From the NCBI GenBank assembly GCA_964551975.1, contig CAZKFI010000041.1, positions 1 through 19,546 on the forward strand: 19,546 nucleotides of DNA, given 5' to 3'. The DNA is from REEB426 sp964551975. Lineage in GTDB: Bacteria; Actinomycetota; Actinomycetes; S36-B12. The translations under genes were made by a program, and so were the position numbers. The notes beneath the pieces were generated by a model. The model did no database searches, had not been told where the DNA came from, and saw only the letters and a program-made list of their open reading frames with translations. Below, in pieces: positions 1 through 6,651 of this stretch. How positions within the stretch are numbered: position 1 is the first letter of the stretch; each line of letters begins with the position of its first letter.

Positions 1-665
1 GTCTTGCGCTCAATGTCCGCCAGGGCGGCTCGTCGCGCCGCATTTGCCTCGTAGGTGGCACGGCGGTCTTTGACGGGCTTAGCTGGAATACCTGCTGCAA
101 TGGCAAAGTCTGGGATCTCGCCGTGCACCACGGCGTGGGCCGCAATGACGGCACCCCGCCCGATGATGCTGCCGCGCAGGACGGTTGCTTTGACGCCGAT
201 CCAGGTATCTGGGCCAATGCGCACCGGAGACTTCACAATGCCCTGATCCTTGATTGGTTGGTGAATATCTTCGGTGACATGATCGAAGTCGCAGACGTAT
301 ACCCAATCAGCGATGAGCGTGGATCCGCCGATCTCGATATCCAGGTACCCGTTGATGGTGTTCTGTTGACCCATCACCACTTTGTCGCCGACGGTGAGGC
401 ACCCTTCATGGCAACGTAGCCGCGTGCCATCACCCAGGTGAACCCAGCGTCCGATGATGATGCGTCCATAGCCACGGCGCGCTTCGATCTGCACATTGCG
501 ACCGAGAAACACCATGCCGCGAAGGATCACCTGTGGGTGACGCAGACGCAGCCGAGCAAGTCGGGCGTAGCGCACCAGGTACCACCAGCTCCAGGCCCGA
601 TGACGGATGACCCAGCGAAGACTCGACCAACTGATGAAGCGCGCCTGGCGTGGATCCCTCGCCAC
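1..665 (-). CDS. Hexapeptide-repeat (LbH) acyltransferase, MGLP octanoyltransferase-like; 3' end outside window
   Basis: The minus strand reads open from a GTG at 665 to the window edge, giving 221 residues and no stop. From about residue 50 the protein is a series of left-handed beta-helix hexapeptide turns (for example VHLGDG at 75-80, LTVGDK at 90-95, VRIGPD at 148-153), with a likely catalytic His at 129 in CDFDH and the usual terminal turn GIPAKPV at 192-198. These are hallmarks of the CoA-dependent hexapeptide acyltransferases. The basic, Trp-rich N-terminus and the middle recall, from memory, mycobacterial Rv3034c (OctT), which octanoylates early MGLP precursors. The gene starts two bases after the stop of the GT4 glycosyltransferase, so translation is probably coupled; no Shine-Dalgarno is visible. 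The GT4 and methyltransferase neighbours fit an MGLP role, but a sugar O-acetyltransferase is the alternative. Family assignment is firm, substrate is inference. Confidence 0.85.
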   Translation of the reverse strand, partial: MARDPRQARFISWSSLRWVIRHRAWSWWYLVRYARLARLRLRHPQVILRGMVFLGRNVQIEARRGYGRIIIGRWVHLGDGTRLRCHEGCLTVGDKVVMGQQNTINGYLDIEIGGSTLIADWVYVCDFDHVTEDIHQPIKDQGIVKSPVRIGPDTWIGVKATVLRGSIIGRGAVIAAHAVVHGEIPDFAIAAGIPAKPVKDRRATYEANAARRAALADIERK

Positions 666-667
666 GA

Positions 668-1915
668 CTAGGCCAGGGCACCGGTGAACAAATTGCCAGG
701 ACGCGGTAGCGGACGTGTCGGACCGACGCGTTCGGCCACCTCACTGCGCTGGGCTGTTCGATAGACCGCTTCGGTGCGCTGGGCGATAACCGGCCAGCCG
801 AAATCACGTTCTACCCGCAGCCGTGCTGCTCGTGCTCGGGTCCGCGCACGCTTGGGGTGGGTGAGCGCGTCAGTCAATGCGGTGGTCAGGTCGGCGGCAT
901 CCCCCGGCTCGAAGGTCCACCCGGTGTGTTCGTCGGGGACGATCTCCGCAAGACCTCCGGTGCGAGCCACAACCAGTGGGGCTCCGAGTACGGCCGCCTC
1001 AAGTGCGACGATGCCGAAGGGCTCGTAGATACTCGGCACGACCACTGCATCGGCTGCAGCCAGCAGTGCCCGCAGCGCATCCTGTGGCATCCATCCAGCG
1101 AACGTCACCTGCCGGCCCAAACGCTTGGCACGAACCTGCTCACGCAGCCGCTGCTCGGCACCGCCGCGCCCGGCAATCACCAGGCGCGCACCGGGAACCG
1201 CACGTCGCACACCCGGTAGTGCGTCAATCAGGGTGTGCAGGCCTTTCTCCCATTCCAAGCGTCCGGTGAACACGATTACCGGCCCTGGATGACGCTCACG
1301 TGCCTGGCGGCGTTGCTGAGGGCTGACCTGCCAGGCCTGCGGATCAATCCCGTTGGGAATGACATCAATGAGGTCAACGGGAGTGTCGAAGAGTCGATGC
1401 ACCTCACCGCGCATGTGGGCACTACAGCAGATGATGCGCGCGGCTTCCCTGCACGACCACCACTCCACTGCGTGAATGGACTTGGAGAGTTCACTGGGCA
1501 ACCAACCCTGGTGACGTCCGGCCTCGGTGGCATGCATGGTGCTCACGTACGGCACATCAGCGGCGTCGCGTAGCAGCACACCGGCGTGAGCGACCAACCA
1601 GTCATGTCCGTGCACCACCTGAGGGCGCCATTCACGCAGCAGTCGTAGGCCAGCCCGGCTGATGCCGTTGTTGAACCCCATCACCCAATCGATCAGGTGG
1701 GTCTCGTCGAGTGGTACGAACGGGGCGTCACTGGGTATCCGCAGCACGCGCACGCCCTCGACCATCTCATCAGTTGGCAATCCCTCGACTGCCTGGGTGA
1801 GCACCGCAACCTGATGTCCGAGTTCCGCCTGGGTGCGGGTCAAGGCATGCACGTGTCTGCCCAACCCGCCGTAGACCACCGGGGGGTACTCCCAGGACAG
1901 GTGCAGGATGCGCAC
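668..1915 (-). CDS. GT4 alpha-1,4-glucosyltransferase, Rv3032-like
   Basis: The 415-residue product has the two Rossmann domains of retaining GT4 enzymes. The N-terminus (WEYPPVVYGGLGRHVH, 8-23) is the donor/acceptor loop typical of glycogen-synthase-like GT4 proteins. HGHDW is at 103-107, HATEAGRH at 128-135, the phosphate-binding Arg/Lys pair in GRLEWEKG (218-225), and the E-x7-E motif at Glu298 and Glu306. These blocks match what I remember of M. tuberculosis Rv3032, the alpha-1,4-glucosyltransferase elongating MGLP and also linked to glycogen and capsular glucan. The length equals that family. The start is GTG, with TACACT six bases upstream, a leaderless-type arrangement. It lies 21 bp after the methyltransferase stop and 2 bp before the acyltransferase start. 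The alternative is a GlgM-type maltose-1-phosphate synthase (Rv1212c-like), but the N-terminus fits Rv3032 better. Confidence 0.88.
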   Translation of the reverse strand: MRILHLSWEYPPVVYGGLGRHVHALTRTQAELGHQVAVLTQAVEGLPTDEMVEGVRVLRIPSDAPFVPLDETHLIDWVMGFNNGISRAGLRLLREWRPQVVHGHDWLVAHAGVLLRDAADVPYVSTMHATEAGRHQGWLPSELSKSIHAVEWWSCREAARIICCSAHMRGEVHRLFDTPVDLIDVIPNGIDPQAWQVSPQQRRQARERHPGPVIVFTGRLEWEKGLHTLIDALPGVRRAVPGARLVIAGRGGAEQRLREQVRAKRLGRQVTFAGWMPQDALRALLAAADAVVVPSIYEPFGIVALEAAVLGAPLVVARTGGLAEIVPDEHTGWTFEPGDAADLTTALTDALTHPKRARTRARAARLRVERDFGWPVIAQRTEAVYRTAQRSEVAERVGPTRPLPRPGNLFTGALA

Positions 1916-1921
1916 CCTGCG

Positions 1922-1927
1922 AGTGTA
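1922..1927 (-). promoter_or_regulatory. Possible leaderless -10 element (TACACT) for the GT4 gene
   Basis: TACACT matches TANNNT and is followed by exactly six bases before the GTG at 1915. That is the spacing known for leaderless actinobacterial genes. It sits in the 21-bp gap after the methyltransferase, so it would be an internal operon promoter. No clear -35 is seen. Confidence 0.4.
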
Positions 1928-1936
1928 GGAGTGGAG

Positions 1937-2911
1937 CTAGGGCCGCCTGCCGGTGACGCAGACGTTGTAGAAGAGCTCATCCGGAACGACCTTCGCCAGC
2001 ACGTGCTCATCGAGCCAACTCAGTCGCTGCCAGCCTTGGAAGGCAAAGTTCGCCCACCCCCAACCCAGGGCACCGGGAGCTACGGCCGCCTCGAAGGTAC
2101 GCACCGGCCAACCGAACCAGGAGGCGGTGAGCTCCTCGGTCACGGTGTGCACGTCGATCGCGCCCGCACGCATGCAGGTGGCGGCAAGGCGATCTGGGTC
2201 GAAGGTGTGGATGTCGACCAGGGCCTCCAGTGCCGCGGCCTGTGATGACGCATCGAGCTCAGTCTTGGGGCGAGCCCATCGCTCACGCAGAACAGGAAGA
2301 TGCGTGACCCGTTTGGTGGTCCACCAGGTGAGCCGGGACAGGCGCCGAGCGATGAAATCACCGTGCTGCGTTGGCTCACCACAGAATACGAACCTGCCGC
2401 CGGGTGCCAGAACGCGCAGAACCTCACGCAGTGCCTGGTCAACATCTGGGATGTGATGCAGGACTGCGTGCCCCACGACCAGATCGAAGCTTTCGTCGGC
2501 GAATGGCAGGGACTCCGCGTCGGCACTGCGTCCATCGATATCCAGTCCGAGTGCCCGCCCATTGCGCACGGCGACCTCAACCATGCCTGGTGAGATATCG
2601 GTGACGGTGCCGCGTGCGATCACACCAGCCTGCATGAGGTTCAGTAGAAAAAATCCCGTGCCCGAACCCAACTCAAGTGCCCGCCCATAGGGCCAGGAGG
2701 ATCGATCATCGCTGCTCGTGGAACTCACGACATGAACGAAGCGGTCCCGCGCGTAGTCGATGCAGCGCTGGTCATAGGAGATGCTCCATTTCGCGTCGTA
2801 GCTGCCAGCCTCCCAATCGTGATACAGCACATTGGCCAACTTCGGATCCGTACGCGCGCGGTCTAACTCCTGCTGTGATGGCGGCTGGTACTGCTCACCG
2901 GAGAGCGTCAT
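1937..2911 (-). CDS. Class I SAM-dependent methyltransferase, Rv3030-like
   Basis: The product is 324 residues from the ATG at 2911. An upstream extension to 3043 would run inside the hydratase gene and is rejected. Motif I is ALELGSGTGFF (78-88), followed by an acidic loop (DAESLPFADESFD) and AVLHHIPDVDQALREV with APGGRF, the classic post-motif region of UbiE/Methyltransf_11 enzymes. The N-terminal region has a distinctive block (ANVLYHDWEAGSYDAKWS, 26-43) that I associate with an actinobacterial family including Rv3030, the proposed methyltransferase next to Rv3032 in the mycobacterial MGLP cluster. It starts seven bases after the hydratase stop with no Shine-Dalgarno, so it is probably coupled, and is followed by the GT4 gene. 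The likely role is O-methylation of an alpha-glucan or its glucosylglycerate primer. The substrate is inferred from context only; the methyltransferase fold is clear. Confidence 0.85.
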   Translation of the reverse strand: MTLSGEQYQPPSQQELDRARTDPKLANVLYHDWEAGSYDAKWSISYDQRCIDYARDRFVHVVSSTSSDDRSSWPYGRALELGSGTGFFLLNLMQAGVIARGTVTDISPGMVEVAVRNGRALGLDIDGRSADAESLPFADESFDLVVGHAVLHHIPDVDQALREVLRVLAPGGRFVFCGEPTQHGDFIARRLSRLTWWTTKRVTHLPVLRERWARPKTELDASSQAAALEALVDIHTFDPDRLAATCMRAGAIDVHTVTEELTASWFGWPVRTFEAAVAPGALGWGWANFAFQGWQRLSWLDEHVLAKVVPDELFYNVCVTGRRP

Positions 2912-2918
2912 GGGGTGC

Positions 2919-3734
2919 TCAGCGACCGGTGAACTCGGCCTTGCCCGGGCCCTGTTCAATAAACGAGGCCATGCCGATCGCTCGGTCATCGGTCGCGAAA
3001 AGCGCCGCAAAGTGCGCTCGCTCGATCTGTAAGCCCGTCTCAAGATCGGTCTCTAGCCCACGGTCGATGGATTCCTTGGCTGCTCGCATCGCCAGTGCCG
3101 GACCGGTTGCCAACTGCTCCGCCCAGGTGAGCGCATCGGTAAAGACATCATCAGGCAGTACGACGCGATCAACCAACCCGATCCGGTGCGCTTCATCCGC
3201 ATTCACAAAGCGACCCGTGAAGATCAGGTCCTTAGCTCGCGCCGGACCGATCAATCGCGCGAGCCGCTGCGTCCCCCCGGCTCCCGGGATGATGCCCAGG
3301 AGGATCTCCGGCTGGCCCAGCCGAGCATTGTCCCCGCAGACGCGAAGGTCGCAGCAGAGCGCGAGCTCACACCCACCGCCCAGGGCGTAGCCGGTGATTG
3401 CAGCGATCGTCGGCTGTGGGATTCGGGCGATGGCGGTGAAGGCCGACTGCAGTCCCGCGCCAGCATGCGCCATGTCCTGGTAGGTCATATCGACCATCTC
3501 TTTGATGTCGGCACCGGCTGCGAAGACCTTTGGGCCGCCGTACACGACCACGGCACCGATCTGCGGACGACCAGCGACCTGGCGGGCCGCCTCAGCCAAT
3601 TCCCCCTGCACCTGAAGCGAGAGCGCATTCATAGGTGGGCGTTCCAGCCGAATTACGGCAACAGATCCGGGCCGGGCAACGGGCGGGGATTCCAACCGCA
3701 CGAATTCCCCCGACCACAACAGGCTCTCGCTCAT
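2919..3734 (-). CDS. Enoyl-CoA hydratase/isomerase (crotonase family)
   Basis: This 271-residue crotonase-fold protein has the oxyanion-hole segment AAGADIKEM (72-80) and the second hole region GYALGGGCELAL (115-126). Both catalytic glutamates of true hydratases are present: Glu123 in GCELAL and Glu143 in GQPEILLG, spaced 20 residues apart as in rat mitochondrial hydratase. It therefore should hydrate 2-enoyl-CoA in beta-oxidation or a related acyl-CoA route. The start is supported by AGGGAGG at 3739-3745, four bases before the ATG, the best ribosome binding site in the window. It is the first gene of the minus-strand run continuing into the methyltransferase and GT4. Whether it serves acyl-chain supply for the acylated glucan or simply shares the transcript is unknown. 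The family call is secure; chain-length preference cannot be read. Confidence 0.93.
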   Translation of the reverse strand: MSESLLWSGEFVRLESPPVARPGSVAVIRLERPPMNALSLQVQGELAEAARQVAGRPQIGAVVVYGGPKVFAAGADIKEMVDMTYQDMAHAGAGLQSAFTAIARIPQPTIAAITGYALGGGCELALCCDLRVCGDNARLGQPEILLGIIPGAGGTQRLARLIGPARAKDLIFTGRFVNADEAHRIGLVDRVVLPDDVFTDALTWAEQLATGPALAMRAAKESIDRGLETDLETGLQIERAHFAALFATDDRAIGMASFIEQGPGKAEFTGR

Positions 3735-3738
3735 GTTG

Positions 3739-3745
3739 CCTCCCT
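3739..3745 (-). promoter_or_regulatory. Ribosome binding site of the enoyl-CoA hydratase gene
   Basis: AGGGAGG lies four bases before the ATG at 3734. It fixes the start and shows that this transcript is leadered, unlike several neighbours that lack any Shine-Dalgarno. Confidence 0.75.
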
Positions 3746-3763
3746 AGCATCCGCCGCTATGAA

Positions 3764-3808
3764 ATACCGCGAACTCTAAAACCGAGAACTCTGAAACCGA
3801 GAACTCTG
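3764..3808 (-). repeat. Three tandem 15-bp repeats in the leader of the hydratase operon
   Basis: On the minus strand CAGAGTTCTCGGTTT occurs twice without change (3794-3808 and 3779-3793), followed by a diverged copy TAGAGTTCGCGGTAT (3764-3778). Each perfect copy holds a small GAG-TT-CTC dyad. The array lies 30-75 bp upstream of the hydratase start. In the last copy the first base change creates TAGAGT (3773-3778), a TANNNT -10-like hexamer. This placement fits an operator or promoter array, but slippage of neutral DNA is possible. Confidence 0.7.
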
Positions 3809-3855
3809 GATAGATCCGCGGCACATCTCCTGCCGGCAGTCAATCACGTGGCCGA

Positions 3856-6444
3856 TCAGCCGGTCGCCTGCAAACCCAGTTCCGCCGGATGAGCCAGGTG
3901 TACGTGGGTTGGTCGAACCCGGACACTGCTGCCGATGGCGCCGGTGCGATCCAACACCACGGAACAGCGGTAGAGCCAACGGTTGCCGTCCAAGGATTCC
4001 ACCGGGTCCATGGTCAGGATCTGTGGCTCGATGAGCTCATCGGCGTCGTCCACTCGGCCGATCAGGGCCTCAACGTGCACATCAGCCGGTTGCAGGTCTG
4101 CCAGGTGCACGTAGGCGCGAATGGCTGCGGTGCTCCCCTGCTGCGTCACATCGTCAATCCCGTCCACCTCGAGGTGTTCAACGCGCACCATCGGCCATTG
4201 GGTGCGGATCGTTGTCGACCAGGCAGAGACCGTCCGTGCGGCAGCGAAGTCGTCGGCTCGCATCACCTTGCTAGCAGTCGCAGCCGGGAGATAGAGGCGC
4301 TCGACATACTCGCGAACCATCCGTGAGGCGAGCACCTTGGGCCCAAGGGTGCCTAGCGTGTGCCGCATCATCGACAGCCACTGCAGTGGTAGTCCATCGC
4401 TGCGCTGGTAGAAGGCGGGTGCTACCTGCGTGCGAATGCACTCATACAGCGCCGCAGCCTCCAGATCATCTCGACGTTCGGGGTCCTCGACACCGTCCGC
4501 CGAGGGAATGGCCCAGCCGTTCTGACCGTCGAACCATTCATCCCACCAGCCATCCAAGATGGAGAGGTTCAGCGCACCATTGAGCGCTGCCTTCATTCCT
4601 GAAGTACCGCTCGCCTCAAGTGGTCGAATCGGGTTATTCAGCCACACATCGCAGCCCGCGACCAAGTCAGCCGCGATAGCCATGTCGTAGTCCGGCAGAA
4701 ATGCAATGCGGTGTCGGACGTCCTGCTCGTCAGCGAATGCAATCAACTGCTGAATTAACGCCTTGCCCCCGTCATCTGCCGGGTGGGCTTTCCCGGCGAT
4801 CACCAACTGCACAGGATGCGCTGTGTCAAGCAGCAGATCACGCAGAGCCTGCGGATCGCGCAGCATGAGCGTCAATCGCTTATACGACGGCACCCGACGC
4901 GCAAAGCCGATAGTGAGCACGTCGGGGTCGAGCAACGAATCAATCCAGGCAAGTTCGCGCTCCGATGCGCCGCGGCTCAGCCAGGATGCCCGTTGTCGCT
5001 GTCGTGCCTGCGCAACCAACGCGGCACGAAGTTCCGATCGCATCTGCCACAGGCGGCCATCGCTGAGGTCGGCCAGCCTCGGCCAGGCATTGGGGTCATC
5101 CACATGTGTGCCTTGCTCCGCTGCGGCAACCTGCAGCGGCCGTGCAGCCCAGGTGGGAGCATGCACACCGTTGGTGATGGCGATGATGGGGACCTCGGCC
5201 GCGTCGAAACTCGGCCACAGGCCGCCGAACATATTTCGCGAGACGTCACCGTGCAGTTGACTGACCCCGTTGGCTCGCTGCGCTAGGCGCAGGCCCATCA
5301 CGGCCATGTTGAACACTCCCGGATCACCGCCGGGAAATGTCTCGGTGCCCAGCTGCAGGATCGCCTCGGTTGGCGTCGTTGACGAGCCACCCGGTGCCGA
5401 CCAGCCACCATCGGAACCCACGGCACTGATGTACTGCAGCACCAGATCCCTTGGGAACCGATCGATGCCGGCTGGCACCGGCGTATGCGTGGTGAACACC
5501 GTGCTCGCGCGCACCACCTGCAGTGCCTCACTGAACGTCAGTGGCGTGGCCGTGGCAGCGGTGACGAGCTCGCGAATGCGCTCCACACCCTGGAATCCCG
5601 CGTGACCCTCGTTGGTGTGGTACACCTCCGGCTCGGGCGTACCGGTGATACGACAGAAGGTGCGCAGGGCTCGCACCCCGCCAATTCCCAGCAGCAACTC
5701 TTGCTGAAGTCGATGCTCCTCACCGCCTCCGTAGAGACGATCGGTGACCTGACGCTCTGCTGGTTCGTTCTCGTCCAGATCGGTGTCCAGCAGCAGGAGC
5801 GTGACACGGCCAACCTCGGCCAGCCAGATACGAGCAAGCAACCTGCTCGGACCGGGCAGATCCAGTGCGATGTGTGCGGTGCTGCCGTCAGGTTCGCGCA
5901 GCAGCGTCACCGGAGAGTTGGCTGGGTCGCAGAGCGGGTAGGACTCCAACTGCCAACCCTCGCGTGAGAGTGATTGACGAAAGTACCCTGCTCGGTAGTA
6001 CAGACCGATGCCGATGATCGGAACACCGAGATCGCTGGCTGCCTTCAGGTGATCCCCCGCGAGGATGCCAAGTCCGCCTGAGTACTGCGGCATTGCGGCG
6101 GCGATGCCGTACTCGGGCGAGAAGTAGGCGATGCCGGCCAAGGCTGCCGGCGTCGGCGACCAGCGCGGACCTTGGAGATAGGTCTGCAGGTCGTTAACTT
6201 GGTCGTCAACCCAACGGGTGAACCCAGCGTCTTGGGCCATGTCGGCGAGCCGTTGGCCGGAAACCTCACCAAGGAGCCGCACCGGGTCCTGACCGGTGCG
6301 CTGCCAAAGTTCAGGGTCGATGGCCGAGAACAGATCCTGGGTCGCTGGCGACCATGCCCAGCGCAGGTTCATGGCCAAGGTCCCCAGGCCCGCCAATGGT
6401 TGGGGCAGGCTTGCTCGCACAGTGAACCGCCTGGTTGCCTTCAC
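3856..6444 (-). CDS. glgP: Alpha-glucan (glycogen) phosphorylase with N-terminal DUF3417
   Basis: This GT35 phosphorylase has 862 residues from a GTG at 6444. The N-terminal ~110 residues (ATRRFTVRASLPQPLAGL onward) are the DUF3417 module of actinobacterial GlgP. Then come NYSGGLGILAGDHLK-type sequence (here QYSGGLGILAGDHLKAASD), the HTPVPAGIDRF segment, and GTSGMKAALNG, whose Lys618 should bind pyridoxal phosphate. It phosphorolyses alpha-1,4-glucan to glucose-1-phosphate in the cytoplasm. An in-frame ATG eight codons upstream (6468) exists, but mycobacterial homologues begin at the equivalent of the GTG, and TAGCGT lies seven bases before it, so the GTG is preferred. The gene is divergent from glgE-glgB, as M. 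tuberculosis Rv1328 is from Rv1327c-Rv1326c. No inactivating change is seen. Confidence 0.95.
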   Translation of the reverse strand: MKATRRFTVRASLPQPLAGLGTLAMNLRWAWSPATQDLFSAIDPELWQRTGQDPVRLLGEVSGQRLADMAQDAGFTRWVDDQVNDLQTYLQGPRWSPTPAALAGIAYFSPEYGIAAAMPQYSGGLGILAGDHLKAASDLGVPIIGIGLYYRAGYFRQSLSREGWQLESYPLCDPANSPVTLLREPDGSTAHIALDLPGPSRLLARIWLAEVGRVTLLLLDTDLDENEPAERQVTDRLYGGGEEHRLQQELLLGIGGVRALRTFCRITGTPEPEVYHTNEGHAGFQGVERIRELVTAATATPLTFSEALQVVRASTVFTTHTPVPAGIDRFPRDLVLQYISAVGSDGGWSAPGGSSTTPTEAILQLGTETFPGGDPGVFNMAVMGLRLAQRANGVSQLHGDVSRNMFGGLWPSFDAAEVPIIAITNGVHAPTWAARPLQVAAAEQGTHVDDPNAWPRLADLSDGRLWQMRSELRAALVAQARQRQRASWLSRGASERELAWIDSLLDPDVLTIGFARRVPSYKRLTLMLRDPQALRDLLLDTAHPVQLVIAGKAHPADDGGKALIQQLIAFADEQDVRHRIAFLPDYDMAIAADLVAGCDVWLNNPIRPLEASGTSGMKAALNGALNLSILDGWWDEWFDGQNGWAIPSADGVEDPERRDDLEAAALYECIRTQVAPAFYQRSDGLPLQWLSMMRHTLGTLGPKVLASRMVREYVERLYLPAATASKVMRADDFAAARTVSAWSTTIRTQWPMVRVEHLEVDGIDDVTQQGSTAAIRAYVHLADLQPADVHVEALIGRVDDADELIEPQILTMDPVESLDGNRWLYRCSVVLDRTGAIGSSVRVRPTHVHLAHPAELGLQATG

Positions 6445-6451
6445 CCGGCAC

Positions 6452-6457
6452 ACGCTA
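6452..6457 (-). promoter_or_regulatory. Possible leaderless -10 element (TAGCGT) for glgP
   Basis: TAGCGT is followed by seven bases and then the GTG at 6444. The hexamer lies inside the coding region if the upstream ATG at 6468 is used, so it also argues for the GTG start. No -35 at 16-18 bp is visible. Confidence 0.35.
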
Positions 6458-6468
6458 GCGAGCGCCAT

Positions 6469-6651
6469 GTCAACGTTTGCATGGGCCTATCCTCGGGCTC
6501 CGGGCTCCTCTAGGCTCCCCTCATCGACACCATAGGAATCAACGCATTCGGATCCGGCACGCTGCCGAGCTCCGCTCAGCGAAACTCCCCCCAAACGAGC
6601 TCTCCTTTTCCGGATTCCCTGGACCCCGATGCCTTCCCAACTCCTTCGCTG
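6469..6651. other. Divergent control region between glgP and glgE
   Basis: This 183-bp gap must hold the promoters for glgP (minus) and glgE-glgB (plus). It includes a GGCTCC-rich run with three near-copies at about 6494-6515 and a CGGATCCG palindrome around 6549-6556. No convincing -35/-10 pair toward glgE and no Shine-Dalgarno before the glgE GTG was found. No ORF with family signatures is present. Confidence 0.5.

Larger units (their letters stand above)
3735..3855. other. Intergenic leader between glgP and the hydratase operon
   Basis: This is the only sizeable gap in the minus-strand run from glgP to the acyltransferase. It contains the 15-bp repeat array, the ribosome binding site and a possible -10 hexamer. 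After the glgP stop there is only a weak CCGGC/GCCGG pairing with a long loop and no T-tract, so I do not call a terminator. Short spurious ORFs cross it, but none has a family signature. Confidence 0.6.

Noticed and set aside
430..807. Open frame of 125 codons on the minus strand
   Set aside because: It overlaps the end of the GT4 gene and the start of the acyltransferase in another frame; the acyltransferase frame carries the hexapeptide motifs.
668..1915. GT4 gene as glgA/glgM (glycogen or maltose-1-phosphate synthase)
   Set aside because: Considered because of the glgE context, but the N-terminal and HATEAGRH blocks fit Rv3032-type enzymes better; kept as an alternative only.
2912..3043. 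N-terminal extension of the methyltransferase to 3043
   Set aside because: It lies inside the hydratase gene, is Arg/Ser-rich, and the family block begins shortly after the ATG at 2911.
2677..3390. Open frame of 237 codons on the plus strand
   Set aside because: It is antisense to the methyltransferase and hydratase genes, with low-complexity Ser/Arg/Pro composition typical of a shadow.
3764..3808. CRISPR-like array
   Set aside because: The 15-bp units are directly adjacent with no spacers, so this is a simple tandem repeat.
3809..3862. Possible terminator after glgP
   Set aside because: Only a short CCGGC/GCCGG pairing with a long loop and no T-run is visible.
6471..6476. TTGACA on the minus strand as a -35 box for glgP
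   Set aside because: The nearest TANNNT (TAGCGT) is only 10 bp downstream, too close for a standard promoter, so it is probably coincidence.
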